Origin: Metridium senile | Taxonomy: Eukaryota; Cnidaria; Anthozoa; Actiniaria; Metridiidae | Direction: 5' to 3' | DNA length: 64,000 nucleotides | Assembly: GCA_949775045.1 (NCBI GenBank) | Contig: OX459108.1 | Location: forward strand, 15,839,763 to 15,903,762 | In this document: positions 47,501 to 59,500 of the stretch, piece after piece | How the letters are laid out: every line of letters begins with the position of its first letter | Numbering within the stretch: the stretch's first letter is position 1 | The notes under the pieces: model-generated | The model's input: the letters and a program-made list of their open reading frames with translations, nothing else | The model's database searches: none | What the model was told of the DNA's origin: nothing | Translations under genes and position numbers: made by a program

Positions 47501-50500
47501 ATCTGTTCTATATTATTATATTTTATAATCACTAATAAGCAGTATTCTAATATGTCGTAGTGCATATAACGTAGAAGGGTATACAATCTTATCTTATGCC
47601 GTTGTGTAGTTTTCTTGTGCCATAGTTTATGATATAGTTGTTATCCTTGTGCCATAGTGTATTATATAGTCGTTATCCTTGTGTCGTAGTATATGATATA
47701 GTTGTTATGCCATAGTATATACTTCTGGTGCTTAATCAACAGTATGAACTACAGCCAGACGATACATGGCACATCCCACATTGACTACCTTGGCAAAACG
47801 ACCAGCATGCCGTCATCCTTACACACTCAGAGTTACAATTCTTCCTTTTGACAGCATCCATGACCTTCTCAATGGGTGTTGTTGACACTGATGTTGCCAT
47901 GACAACTAGCATGATGACCAAGATTAGGTTCTTCATTGTGAATCTGGAATGAGAGTCTTGTTAAAAGAAAATCCCATTTTTGTTAATTTATTCCTTTTCG
48001 TTCATTCATTCTTCTATTCCTTTTTGTTCAATCATTTATTTATTCCTTTTCGTGCATTCATTCATATATTTTCGTTCATTCATTTATTTATTCCTTTTCG
48101 TGCATTCATTCATATATTTTTGTTCATTCATTCATTTATTCTTTTTCATGCATTCATTCATTTATTCCTTTTCCTTCATTTATTCTTTTTCATTCATTCA
48201 TTCATGTATTACTTTTTGTTCATTCATTCATAGCTCCTTCATTAACATTGTTTTCTCATTCTTTGGTCTATCTATTCATTCCCTCATTTTTTCCACTCAT
48301 CCTTTCATTCATTCATCCGTCATTTATTCATTTATCCATTTAATTCATTCATGTATTCTCTTGATTGTTTTCTATTTGTTCAGTTGTGTGTGCTATCAGT
48401 GTATGTTTATGTCATCTTTAAGATGATTTTGCTGCCTAATACTTTCCCTACAAAATATTAACAAACTAACTTCATTGTTTTTCTTTCTATTTTTTTTTTA
48501 AATAGGATTATTAATAATAAAATTGTTTATGGTCATCAATCTTTCTTATGCAGAAGAAACTTAAATAATTATTTCAATATACTGATTACAGCTTTCCACA
48601 CAATATGATGAAATATTGAAAAATATAAAATAGTTAAAAAAGCAAAACCAGGGGAAAGTATTAGATCTTTTCATATTACATCTTTTTGCAACCATCTTGA
48701 AGACTAAGTATGTAATTATATGTTTAAAATTGTTACTGTACTTATTTACTGAAAAATGTCTAAAATTTCCTTACAAGTATTAACATAAATATTCTGTTTT
48801 TAAAACCCTTACAATAATGATAATATAAGTAATAGTAATAGTTGTATATTGTTATATCTTACCTTAGAAGTTCTTCAAGAAAGATTGTTGAGTTGTTTCC
48901 TTGTTGGCTGTCCCAAATGCTGTGTTTTGTCTCTTCACAGGACTTCTATTTATTACTACTTCCTTAATTGTGTTTTATTTACTCACTCTATTCCTTTGTT
49001 GTATGTTATCTCCAATTAACCATGTAAAATACAATTAGACGGTGCTAGAATAGGAGTTGTTTATTCCTCTAGGATAAGTCTTTGTCATCCCACCACTGAC
49101 ATTGTCAGACTTTAAGAGGTCTTTCAATAACAAGAACAAAGACTATTGAAGTAAAAACTTTGTCAACTTCTTAGTTTCTTCCTTATCACCATTATAGAAA
49201 ATGTTTTTTTTTATTGATTCAAATCTTTGTTCAATTTTAAGGTGAAAATGTGTTCATCCCTTTTCAATTGAAAAATGATGAAAAATATAATAATTCTTCT
49301 TAGATTACAGGAAATTTCTTCAGTAAATATTCATTTCCTATAGTTTTAATATGCAATATCTATTGTGGATTTCTTTGAATTTCATCAGATTGTTTTTTTT
49401 TTTCACTTTCATTTTTAAAATTCAAAATAGAATTTATATTATCATTATCACACTTTTTGATTTAATATTCTACCTATTTTTTGATTTTGATTTGATTTGA
49501 TTTTAAAATAATTTGTTCTATCTTTTTACAGTGAAAATATTCTTCTTTAATTGAACAATCCCTATTTTCTTTTTACTGTAAAATATAATTTTGAAAAGTA
49601 ATTTTTCCTTAGTTACTTACTTATTTTTCCTTATGTATCCTATTAGTATTTAATAGAAAACAAGAGCGTATTATTTTTATTTATCAAAAGACCTTTGATC
49701 AATGAGTGACTTGTTTTCAAGAGTCAGATTCAAGATTCATTATTTTACTGACACAAGACGTCCTGTAATTTCAAAGACGTCCTGTAATTTCAAAGAGGTC
49801 CTGTAATTTCAAAACGCCCTGTAATTTCAAAGATGTCCTGTAATTTCAAAGAGGTCCTGTAATTTCAAAGAGGTCCTGTAATTTCAAAGAGGTCCTGTAA
49901 TTTCAAAGAGGTCCTGTAATTTCAAAGAGGTCCTGTAATTTCAAAGAGGTCCTGTAATTTCAAAGAGGTCCTGTAATTTCAAAGAGGTCCTTAATTTCAA
50001 AGACGTCCTGTAATTTCAAAGACGTCCCGTAATTTTAAAGAGGCCCTATAATTTCATCACCTCTGGTTCAGATTTGTTATTTCACATACAAAAGGTCCTA
50101 GTAAGTGAAGTCATGTACTTTAATCTCTTATATATTCTAGATGTACATATAGTACATAACTTATTATATTACTTTCTTTTGACATTCACCATTTCTCTGT
50201 TCAATCTTCATTTTAAACTGATTAAGCTTTAATTTTTCAATATTTGTTTAACTGAGTTGCAACAATTTTATTTTTACATCCATATCAAAATAAACCGGAG
50301 GAAATTTGCAGCCACAAAGTGTTAGGTAATGTTATCAGCTGAATTCATATTATTTTGTTAATTAAAAAAATGGCATTAAAAATATTAATTTTTTGAATTG
50401 CAAATCTAATTAAACTTTTTTTTATTAAAGTCTTCTTTTCATTGAAATCTGGAATGAGAGGTACCAATATAAAAGATTAAGAAATAATGAAAGATGCAGA

Positions 50501-53500
50501 TTTACCAAACTAAAATGCCAATAATTAGTATCTAACATACAGGGCTTTATCACTGTTTCTATGGAAACAATATTGACTAGAAGAAATAATTATTATATTG
50601 CTATTTTATTACAAGTATTTTTATTCTTACATTGTTGAAAATTGTTACAATATTACTCTAAATTAAACCAATATTCTACATGCAGTTATGTTTTGTACAT
50701 ATAATTGTGCGTGAGATTGGATCGGTATAACTGCAACACAACCAAAAGGCAATAGTTTTTGAAACATGAGTTAATATAGTAAAAATAAAAAAGTTAATTT
50801 AGTAGCTCTTTTGAACATTAGATTTGTTGTGTTCAAACTAACTTTTACCCAGTATAATTATTGATTTCTTATTCTTTTATAATGGTTAAAGTATAATCTT
50901 AGGACCATTTGCATATAGTTATCTGCTACTTGATATGATGTATCACTGTCAAGTATCTACTAAAGAAACCAGGATAACATCTCCACGTGATCATGGATTA
51001 ACTTGGGTTTAGCTAATGCACAATAGTGAACACATTTAGTTTATGTATCCAGGATGTAATCAACTGTTTGGTTATCATGTCTTTACTTTTCTTTACATCA
51101 TTTTTGATACATCTGATTATGATATAAGTTCCTGCCCATGGTCAAGTTACAACACTTAAATCAACTATCATCTCTTTACAAATCTTTACATTATTTGTTT
51201 TTGATGGTATGTATGATTATGATATAACTTCCTGCCCAAGTAACAGCACTTGACTATCATCCAGTGTCATTATATTCTCAACCATTAGTCAAAGTCAAAG
51301 TTGATATTTAGTTAGTAGAAGACAGTGAACATTGATTAATTTGTGTAGCTCCATCACCTGTTTACTAAATTCCCTTTCAAGTAACCAGTATGAAAGCAAC
51401 AGTTTGATAGACATGTCTTTGTATTGTACTCTCATTTATAAGACAAAGTCAAAGTTGATATTCAGTTAGAAGAAGTCAATGAACATTGCTTAATTTGTGT
51501 AGCTCCATCACCTGTTTACTAAATTCCCTTTCAAGTAACCAGTATGAAAGCAACAGTTTGATAGACATGTCTTTGTATTGTACTCTCAACTATAAGACAA
51601 AGTCAAAGTTGATATTCAGTTAGAAGAAGTCAATGAACATTGCTTAATTTGTGTAGCTCCATCACCTGTTTACTAAATTCCCTTTCAAGTAACCAGTATG
51701 AAAGCAACAGTTTGATAGACATGTCTTTGTATTGCCGTGTGTTCTCAATTACAAGGCTTAGTGGACAATCAGTTTGATAGACATGTCTTTGTAGTGCCGT
51801 GTGTTCTCAATTACAAGGCTTAGTGGACAATCAGTTTGATAGACATGTCTTTGTATTGTACTGTGTTCTCAATTACAAGGCTTAGTGGATGATCAGTTTG
51901 ATAGGCATGTCTTTGTATTGTCATGTGTTCTCAATTATAAGGCTTAGTGGATGATCAGTTGTGTTGAATACTAGGAAACATCAGTCAATAAACCTCTTAA
52001 ACTAATTCCTACAGATACACCCACTTTGACAGTGTCTAATACTTTAAAGCACTTCCTGTTGTACATTATACTGTCAACAGGATGTGAGTTTTTGATAAAA
52101 CAAATGTGATCAATGCAGTCAATGAAAATTGAATTTTTCCATGTGCGTTTGACACTAAATTATCACCAAGTAAGACAGTAGTTTGGAAAACATTTGTATT
52201 TCACAAAGACATAGCCAACAATAATTCACAAAGGCATAGCCAACAATAATTCACAAAGGCAAAGCCAACAATAAATGACACTTTGAACCAGACTTAGGCC
52301 CTGTTCACACTTTCTATTCCTTTGAGGATTGAGAACCTTGAGAACTGATCGAGAACAATATAAAAATCGCTATGAAAATCGCTATGAAAATGTGTGGGCA
52401 GGGGCTAAGATTTATTTAAATATTTTTGTGGTTATAAATTATTACATTTACAGAATTATATTTTGTGTTAATGCTATATGAATACCAGTGATTGCAGTGA
52501 TGTTGATTGAGAATATTGGTGATGATGATGAGGATTAATGATAGTGGTGATGTTGATAAAAATGTTGTAGTTGCACATTTGACTATATAATATACATATA
52601 GATATTTACTCTATATAAGTAATAAAGATTATTATTATTAAATGTGATTGTCAAACTATTGATGATGATTGTGCTGATGATGATAATTATGAACTATCAG
52701 TAATGATAAATGATGATAATGAGAAGTCTTTGTTCTACAGATCTCAAATGTGAGGAGTGTTTCAGTGCATCAGCCACTATTAGATGTCTCAAGTGTGAAT
52801 GTGTCTTTTGTGTCAAGTGTTTTGAGAAGGTAATTGGTTGCTTTAACAGAGAGTCCAACAGGAATGACAAGTAAAAACCTACAGCAAAATTTGCTATTTG
52901 TAAAATTAATATGTGATTTAATTAGGGCCTAAAAGCCTTCAATCTGAAGAGAAACAAACGGAGCTCAGTTGGTCCCGAGTTTGATTATCTCACATCCTTG
53001 TTTCACCTGCTCTCCTTTCCGTGTAGCTTTGAGTAGCTTTAAATACCCGTAAAACAGAGCATTGATGGAGAGAGGGGTGGGGAAGAGAACTCCATTGACT
53101 TTCTGGGAGATCAGCCTACTGTAGTTGAAGGAACTATGTATACTGACACTTAATATTAGTGCTTTTCACTTGATTTGGAACTTAGATTTTTATTCAATGT
53201 TGTATAGAAAATCCCATTAAAATCCCATTTATTTACTATTATTAATATGAAATTATTATCACAGGTGCATTCAACATCCAATGCTCTAAGAAAACACAAG
53301 CCATCTCCACTTTTATCAACAAGGTACAAGGGAAGATGATGTAATATATTTAAACATAATAACTCACTTAGCATATATCATATCAAATATATTGCAATGT
53401 AAAATTACATGGAAAAGTACTAAAATTATGATGAAAATTGCACAAGTACAGTATATGTGTAAAAGTCATTACCATCAAAAACGGGCAAACTTTACTGTCA

Positions 53501-56500
53501 AAAATATGATGTTAAATGAATATTTAAAAAATTCAATGTGTTCAATATAAGGTATGTAAACCTTTTGGCAAACCTGGCTTTTGGCAAACCTGGCTTTTGG
53601 CAAATTGATTTACTTAGCTCAAAAGGGTCTCAAAATGATCTACATGAATCATAATATGTTAATATTCTTGTATTCAGTGCATTTGTTTCAACCAATGGCT
53701 GTTCTATACATGATAACCGTCCATTTGAATACTACGACAAAGATGACAACAAACCTGTTTGTGGCCACTGTGTCGTCACTGGTGAACGTAAAATGCAGAA
53801 TGTTGTGCCTATTGGTGAAGTGGTATGTGTAGTAATGGCCTTAATCATTGTTGTTGTCATTGTCATTATATAGTATACAGTGGAACCCTGCCTTACGGCC
53901 ACCCACTTAATATGGCCACCCACTTAATATGGCCACCTACTTACTATGGCCAGTTACTTATTGCTGCCAGTTTTTTAGGTCCTGACAAAATGCATGTCCA
54001 TACATTTTCTATAAGATTTACTTGCTTAAAACAACCACCCCGTTAATACGGCCACTTTGGGCTGTCCCTTCAGTAGTCGGATTAACAGGGTTCCACTGTA
54101 ATTAATGTCCAAGAATTCACTCAAATATCAAAGTAACACAGAATACATTATAGTGAATGATATAATAGTCACACTGTCCTGCTACAGCGATACCACAAAT
54201 ATACAAAATAATGCTGTTAAGAAAATTATACATATTTTGTTTCACGGATATGTAGCGTGCACTGTACTGCAATGGCATTTTATGTCTGTATTCACAAAGA
54301 TGAATGTGTGTAGTGCTGAGTGTGTTGTTTTCATTGTGTACATGTACAGGCAGAAGACATTAAAGACCATCTACAAGAAAGTCTAAAGACAGGAAAATCT
54401 ATCTTAAAACACTTGGAAACATCACAACAGGTATTCCATCCACCTAACGATCCATCTATCCATCCATCCACCTGTCTGTCTGTCCGTCCGTCTGCTTGTC
54501 TGAGCGTCTGTCCATCTATCCATGCTTCCATCTATCCGTCCATGTGTCCGTCCATCCATGTGTTCGTCTGTCCATCCATCCATCTGTCCATCCATTTATT
54601 TTTCATATATTCATTCATATTAATATTATTTTGCAGAAAATAAGACAGGTTTTGTCACAAGACTTATCAGAGAAAACTAATATGGTCAATGAAATAAGAG
54701 AACACTTCCAACTGTTGAACTCTGCTCTTCAAGTCAGGTTAGTGGGCTTCTCTCTTTCCTACTGTCTGTCTGTGGTGTGTCTATCTCTGGGTGTGTGTGT
54801 GCGTTTATTTGTCTGTCTGTCTGTCTGTGGTCTGTCTATCTCTGGGTGTGTGTGTCTGTATATTTGTCTGTCTGTCTGCTTACAAATGTGTGGTGTATCT
54901 ATGTTTGTCTTTGTTTCTGTCTGTCTGTTTGTCTTTGCGTCTGTCTGTGCGTCTGTCTAACTATTGTTCTTTGTTTTCAGGGAGGAAGCCCTGGTGAGAG
55001 AAGTAAACTCTTCTCAGTGTCAAGAAGAAACACTTGAAATGGTAGGAACATGTATACCATAATAGTATCTGCTGGTGTCAACCTTTTAATATAAAAAATG
55101 ACTTTGACTTACACATCAAGCTCATGACTTACACACTGGTAAATACAGTATATGTCTGTAACTATAAGCAATGATGACCTGTATCTTTGTAATAGCCACA
55201 GCAATTATCATCATGACATGAATAGTTTATCTTGGTTTACAGGGCATTGCAGAGAGTATAAGAAAAACTACAACTTTACTATTTGGTAAGATTGAAAGTT
55301 AGATCTTTTCCCTGATGATGACGATCTTGATGATAATGACAATGAAAGTGGTGGTAATAATGATGTTGGTGTTGTTGATGACAATGATGGTGTTAATGAT
55401 TGTATTACTACTACCAATAGTAATAATAATTTATGTGTTTTTTATCCAACAGAACTAGAGGATTCCTTACGTGACCCCACTACTCTTATCAATAGATCCA
55501 AAGAGGTAAACTACTTAACTTATATTTTATTATTAACTTTAATTTATTATTTTATTCACTTCTAAAGTGCCAATATCAATGTACATTTTCATTGGCATAC
55601 ACCTCAAGCTTTAGCCTGTGTTTATATAGAGAGATTGAATGGCAGCCATGTTTGTGGTCAAAACAATGCAGCTTTTCTCTCAAGGAACTCAAATCCTTTG
55701 CTTTAAAGAAACTTTCTTTTGTACTTTACCACAAACATGGCTGGTTTGGTTATATTTCAGTTTATTGGTGAAATGCAAGAGCTTCAAGAAATGAACTGCT
55801 ATGCTGTCAAAACACACAAACATGAAGACTCATCTAGGTAAATACTGCTATTTATTGTTATAAGAATTATCCTGTAGTTTATATTTAAATTCTTATATCA
55901 ACCAAATTGTGTCTGCATTGTGGTCATCATAATTAACAACCTGTATCATTATTTTTGTGTAGGTTTTCATATGAGGAAGAATATTTAGATTCTATCAAGA
56001 CATATGGTAAAGTACAAGTTATAGAAACAATGAGGTAAGACTAATTATTGTTTACAAACAATTAGCATGAAAATGTGTGATAGACAGACAACTAGTTAGT
56101 GCTTTGTCAGTGTTCCTAAGGAAACAGTTAGAGTAAAAATGTACATAATTTATGTAAACTAAGTGGTTAAGCTAGTTTGAATTGTACCTGTGTCTCCAAG
56201 GAAACAGCAAGAGGAATACTGTGCACCATGTAAACTTTAATTGCTGTTGTTTTGGACATGAACTCATCGTCAGAGTCACCCATCTTTGTTGACAAATGAT
56301 TAATGTCCAACATGTGTACAGTGCTCATTTTGTCATTCATTTCATATGCTATATACATGTAATACAGCACTCACACACATGTTCTTTCTATTTCTCACTT
56401 ACAGACTAGAGATGATGAAACTGACAGATTCCTATCATATGCTATAAACATGTAATACAGCACTCATGCAGGTGTACTTTCTATTTCTCACTTACAGACT

Positions 56501-59500
56501 AGAAATGATGAAACTGTCAGATGTTAGTGAAGAAGTTAAGAATGATGAACAAGAAGATGATGATAAACAAGACAAAGAAGAAGATCAAGGAGAATTGACT
56601 AGTCATGGTCAACGTACACATGCAGCTAGAAGGATCCTTAGTATTCCATGTTAGTGTTTATTCATTTATTAAATCATTCTCTATTTATTAGTCGGGCTAG
56701 AAGGCCCGACTCTAGTTTTACCTTTTATCCTATCTGTCACGTCGCGTATAGTCCCCCATGATGCTTTGGGAACGAACACAGGAAGCCCAAAGTAGAATTG
56801 TTTAGCCTCCTGTGTTGATTTTACAACTAGCCCCACTTCACGCTCATAGAGCGTCTAGTTCATTTATTAATTTGCCTGTTTATTTTGTTCAATCTTTCGT
56901 TGATTCATTTCTCCTTCTATATATTGATTCTGCACTTATTCATTTATTTACTCATTTTCCATTCAATTACCCATCCATCCATCCATCCATCCATCCATCC
57001 ATCCATCTATTCATTTATTCATTCATTTGTTTGGTCATCCATTCATTCATATATATATTTATATATGAATGTTTGATTATTCATTCATTGATTAAATCAT
57101 TCATTCATTCATTCATTTGTTCGGCAAGTTTCATTTGATCATTTGTTTGGTTGGTCGTTCATTCATTCATTAAACTGTTTATTTCTATGCTGATTTAATA
57201 TATTATTTCATTAATACATGTATGCACTCTGGTATACTAAATCCTACTAACAATATTCTTGTAGATCGACATGAGATGGTGCAGGTTACCCATATCAAGG
57301 ATCCATCATACTTTGTTGTACAGCGTGTTGCTGACATGGACCAACTGAATGTCTTGATGAATGTCATCAATAAACACTGTGAAGGAGCTGATCCCTCAGA
57401 TCTTGTCTTTGAAGTCAATGTTGGTGAGTTGTAACACCTATAGATATCATAGTCCTTTTAACAGTTCAGAGACCAGGAATGATAGTTCCAAGTTGAGGTT
57501 GCAGTTGCTGCACATGATGAATTATAGTTTTGGTATGTGCAGCAACTGGAACCTTGACTTGGAACTAGCCATTAATCGTGGTTACTGAACAGAACTGTGA
57601 AATGGTCTATTATGTCATTATTGATATAATATGGTTATAATTTGCTCTTAACTTCTTTATATTTATCAATTTATTTAATGTTAATTAAATTATTTAATCT
57701 TTTATATCTGTATCTAATTTTGAAATGTTTTATTAATTGTCAATGTAAAAAAAAATATATATATATATATAAACCACAAATCTAACTTCTAATCTGCCTT
57801 GACTAGCCGTTATGCTACTTGCAGGTTAGATGCGTATCTTGTAAAATAATTAATCAACGTGAATAAATTGAATTGAATTGAATTGAATATGGAATTACCA
57901 ATAAATAAATCAAATATATCATATATTTGTTAAAGCAGGATATATGTTTGGGCTATAGCTGGTGGGGGCCTGCTGTCTCTAACACACACACCAAACTACA
58001 TTCTGTCTTTACAAACACCATACATTCAAACACACATGTTGTGGAGGATATAAAACTTGTTAAGTTGTGTCAGAGATACAACACTATGTTATATCTAGCT
58101 TCAAGCAGCAGTTTCTTGAGATATATTCTGTGTTTCTGATCTTTTGATATCTTAAAGTCTTTAAATCACAGTAGATGTTTAATGTTTAATGTGTAGGTGA
58201 TGTAGTGTGTGCTCAGTTCTCTGTCGACAACCATTGGTACAGGGCAAGGGTTATGTCTGTGTACTCACCGTCTCATCCTAACACACTGCCGACAATTGAC
58301 AACAATCTATCAGTACAAGTCATGTATATGGACTATGGCAACACTGAATGGACCCCTATGATAAGGTACACAAGTTATAATATCAAACATATTAGGGTCA
58401 AATATCTAATGAAAACTTTTATCAAAAACAAATTAATATCAGTAGCAAAAACATGGCAAAAATATCTAATGAAAACTTGTATCAAAAACCGTTAAGAGTG
58501 AATGGTCTTATTTATTTCCGCAAAAATATTAGGGTCAAATATAAAATAAAATACTGCTAAATATGTAATGAAAGTGTAACAAAACCTTGTAGAAAAAATC
58601 ACTTTACTATTAATAACACTTCTGTTTTTTGTCTAGACTGCGCAGCTTACCAACCAAGTTCCTCCACGTGCCTGACATGGCTGTTACTTGTTGTCTTGAC
58701 GACATTGTACCTCCTTTCCAGGTAATTGACCAAACACTTTACCAAACTAAAGGAATTGACCAAACAGTTTACCAAACTAAAGGAATTCACCAAACACTTT
58801 ACCAAACTAAAGGAATTGACCAAACACTTTACCAAACTAAAGGAATTCTCCAAACACTTTACCAAACTAAAGGAATTGACCAAACACTTTACCAAACTAA
58901 AGGAATTGACCAAACAGTTTACCAAACTAAAGGAATTGACCAAACAGTTTACCAAACTAAAGCAATTCACCAAACACTTTACCAAACTAAAGGAATTCAC
59001 CAGACACTTTACCAAACTAAAGAAGCTGTTTATTAACTGTGCAAGTTTTTTTAACAAGTTGTCTTGCAATGTTGTTGCAACTGAAGAATTGCACAGTGTA
59101 ACAGAGGCCTTAACTTCTAATATATTCAATTTACATCACATAGATTAATATGATTTACAATGTCAATCAATCAATTTATGTTGGTTTCCTTTGTTAGCAA
59201 GCTGAATGGCCGCCTAAAACAATCAAAGCTTTTGGCAGTTTGACAGGAAACAAGGCCCTACTTATGACAGTAAGAAACAAAGATAATTATAGTTAGATCA
59301 ATGGTATGATAAATGGCTACTGTATTTACTTGAATATGCGATGCAGCACTTATTAAATTTTTCTCAATCTCACTGTCCCCTGCTTTATCAGAACTACAAA
59401 TATTTGGGAGATAACTTAATGGGTGAGTGGTGAAAAATAATAACTTTGGACTGAAGAATATAGCTTTTGATAAAAATGTATTTTCAATGCTGTTCTAGAG

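Noticed and set aside
49755..50056. Possible CRISPR-like array
   Set aside because: Units of 19 bp are contiguous with no unique spacers, and the genome is plainly eukaryotic; it is a minisatellite.
58629..59148. ORFs of 135-160 codons on both strands
   Set aside because: They are read-through of a 30-bp intronic minisatellite. The 5' part is real exon 17, which ends at a good donor at 58,721.
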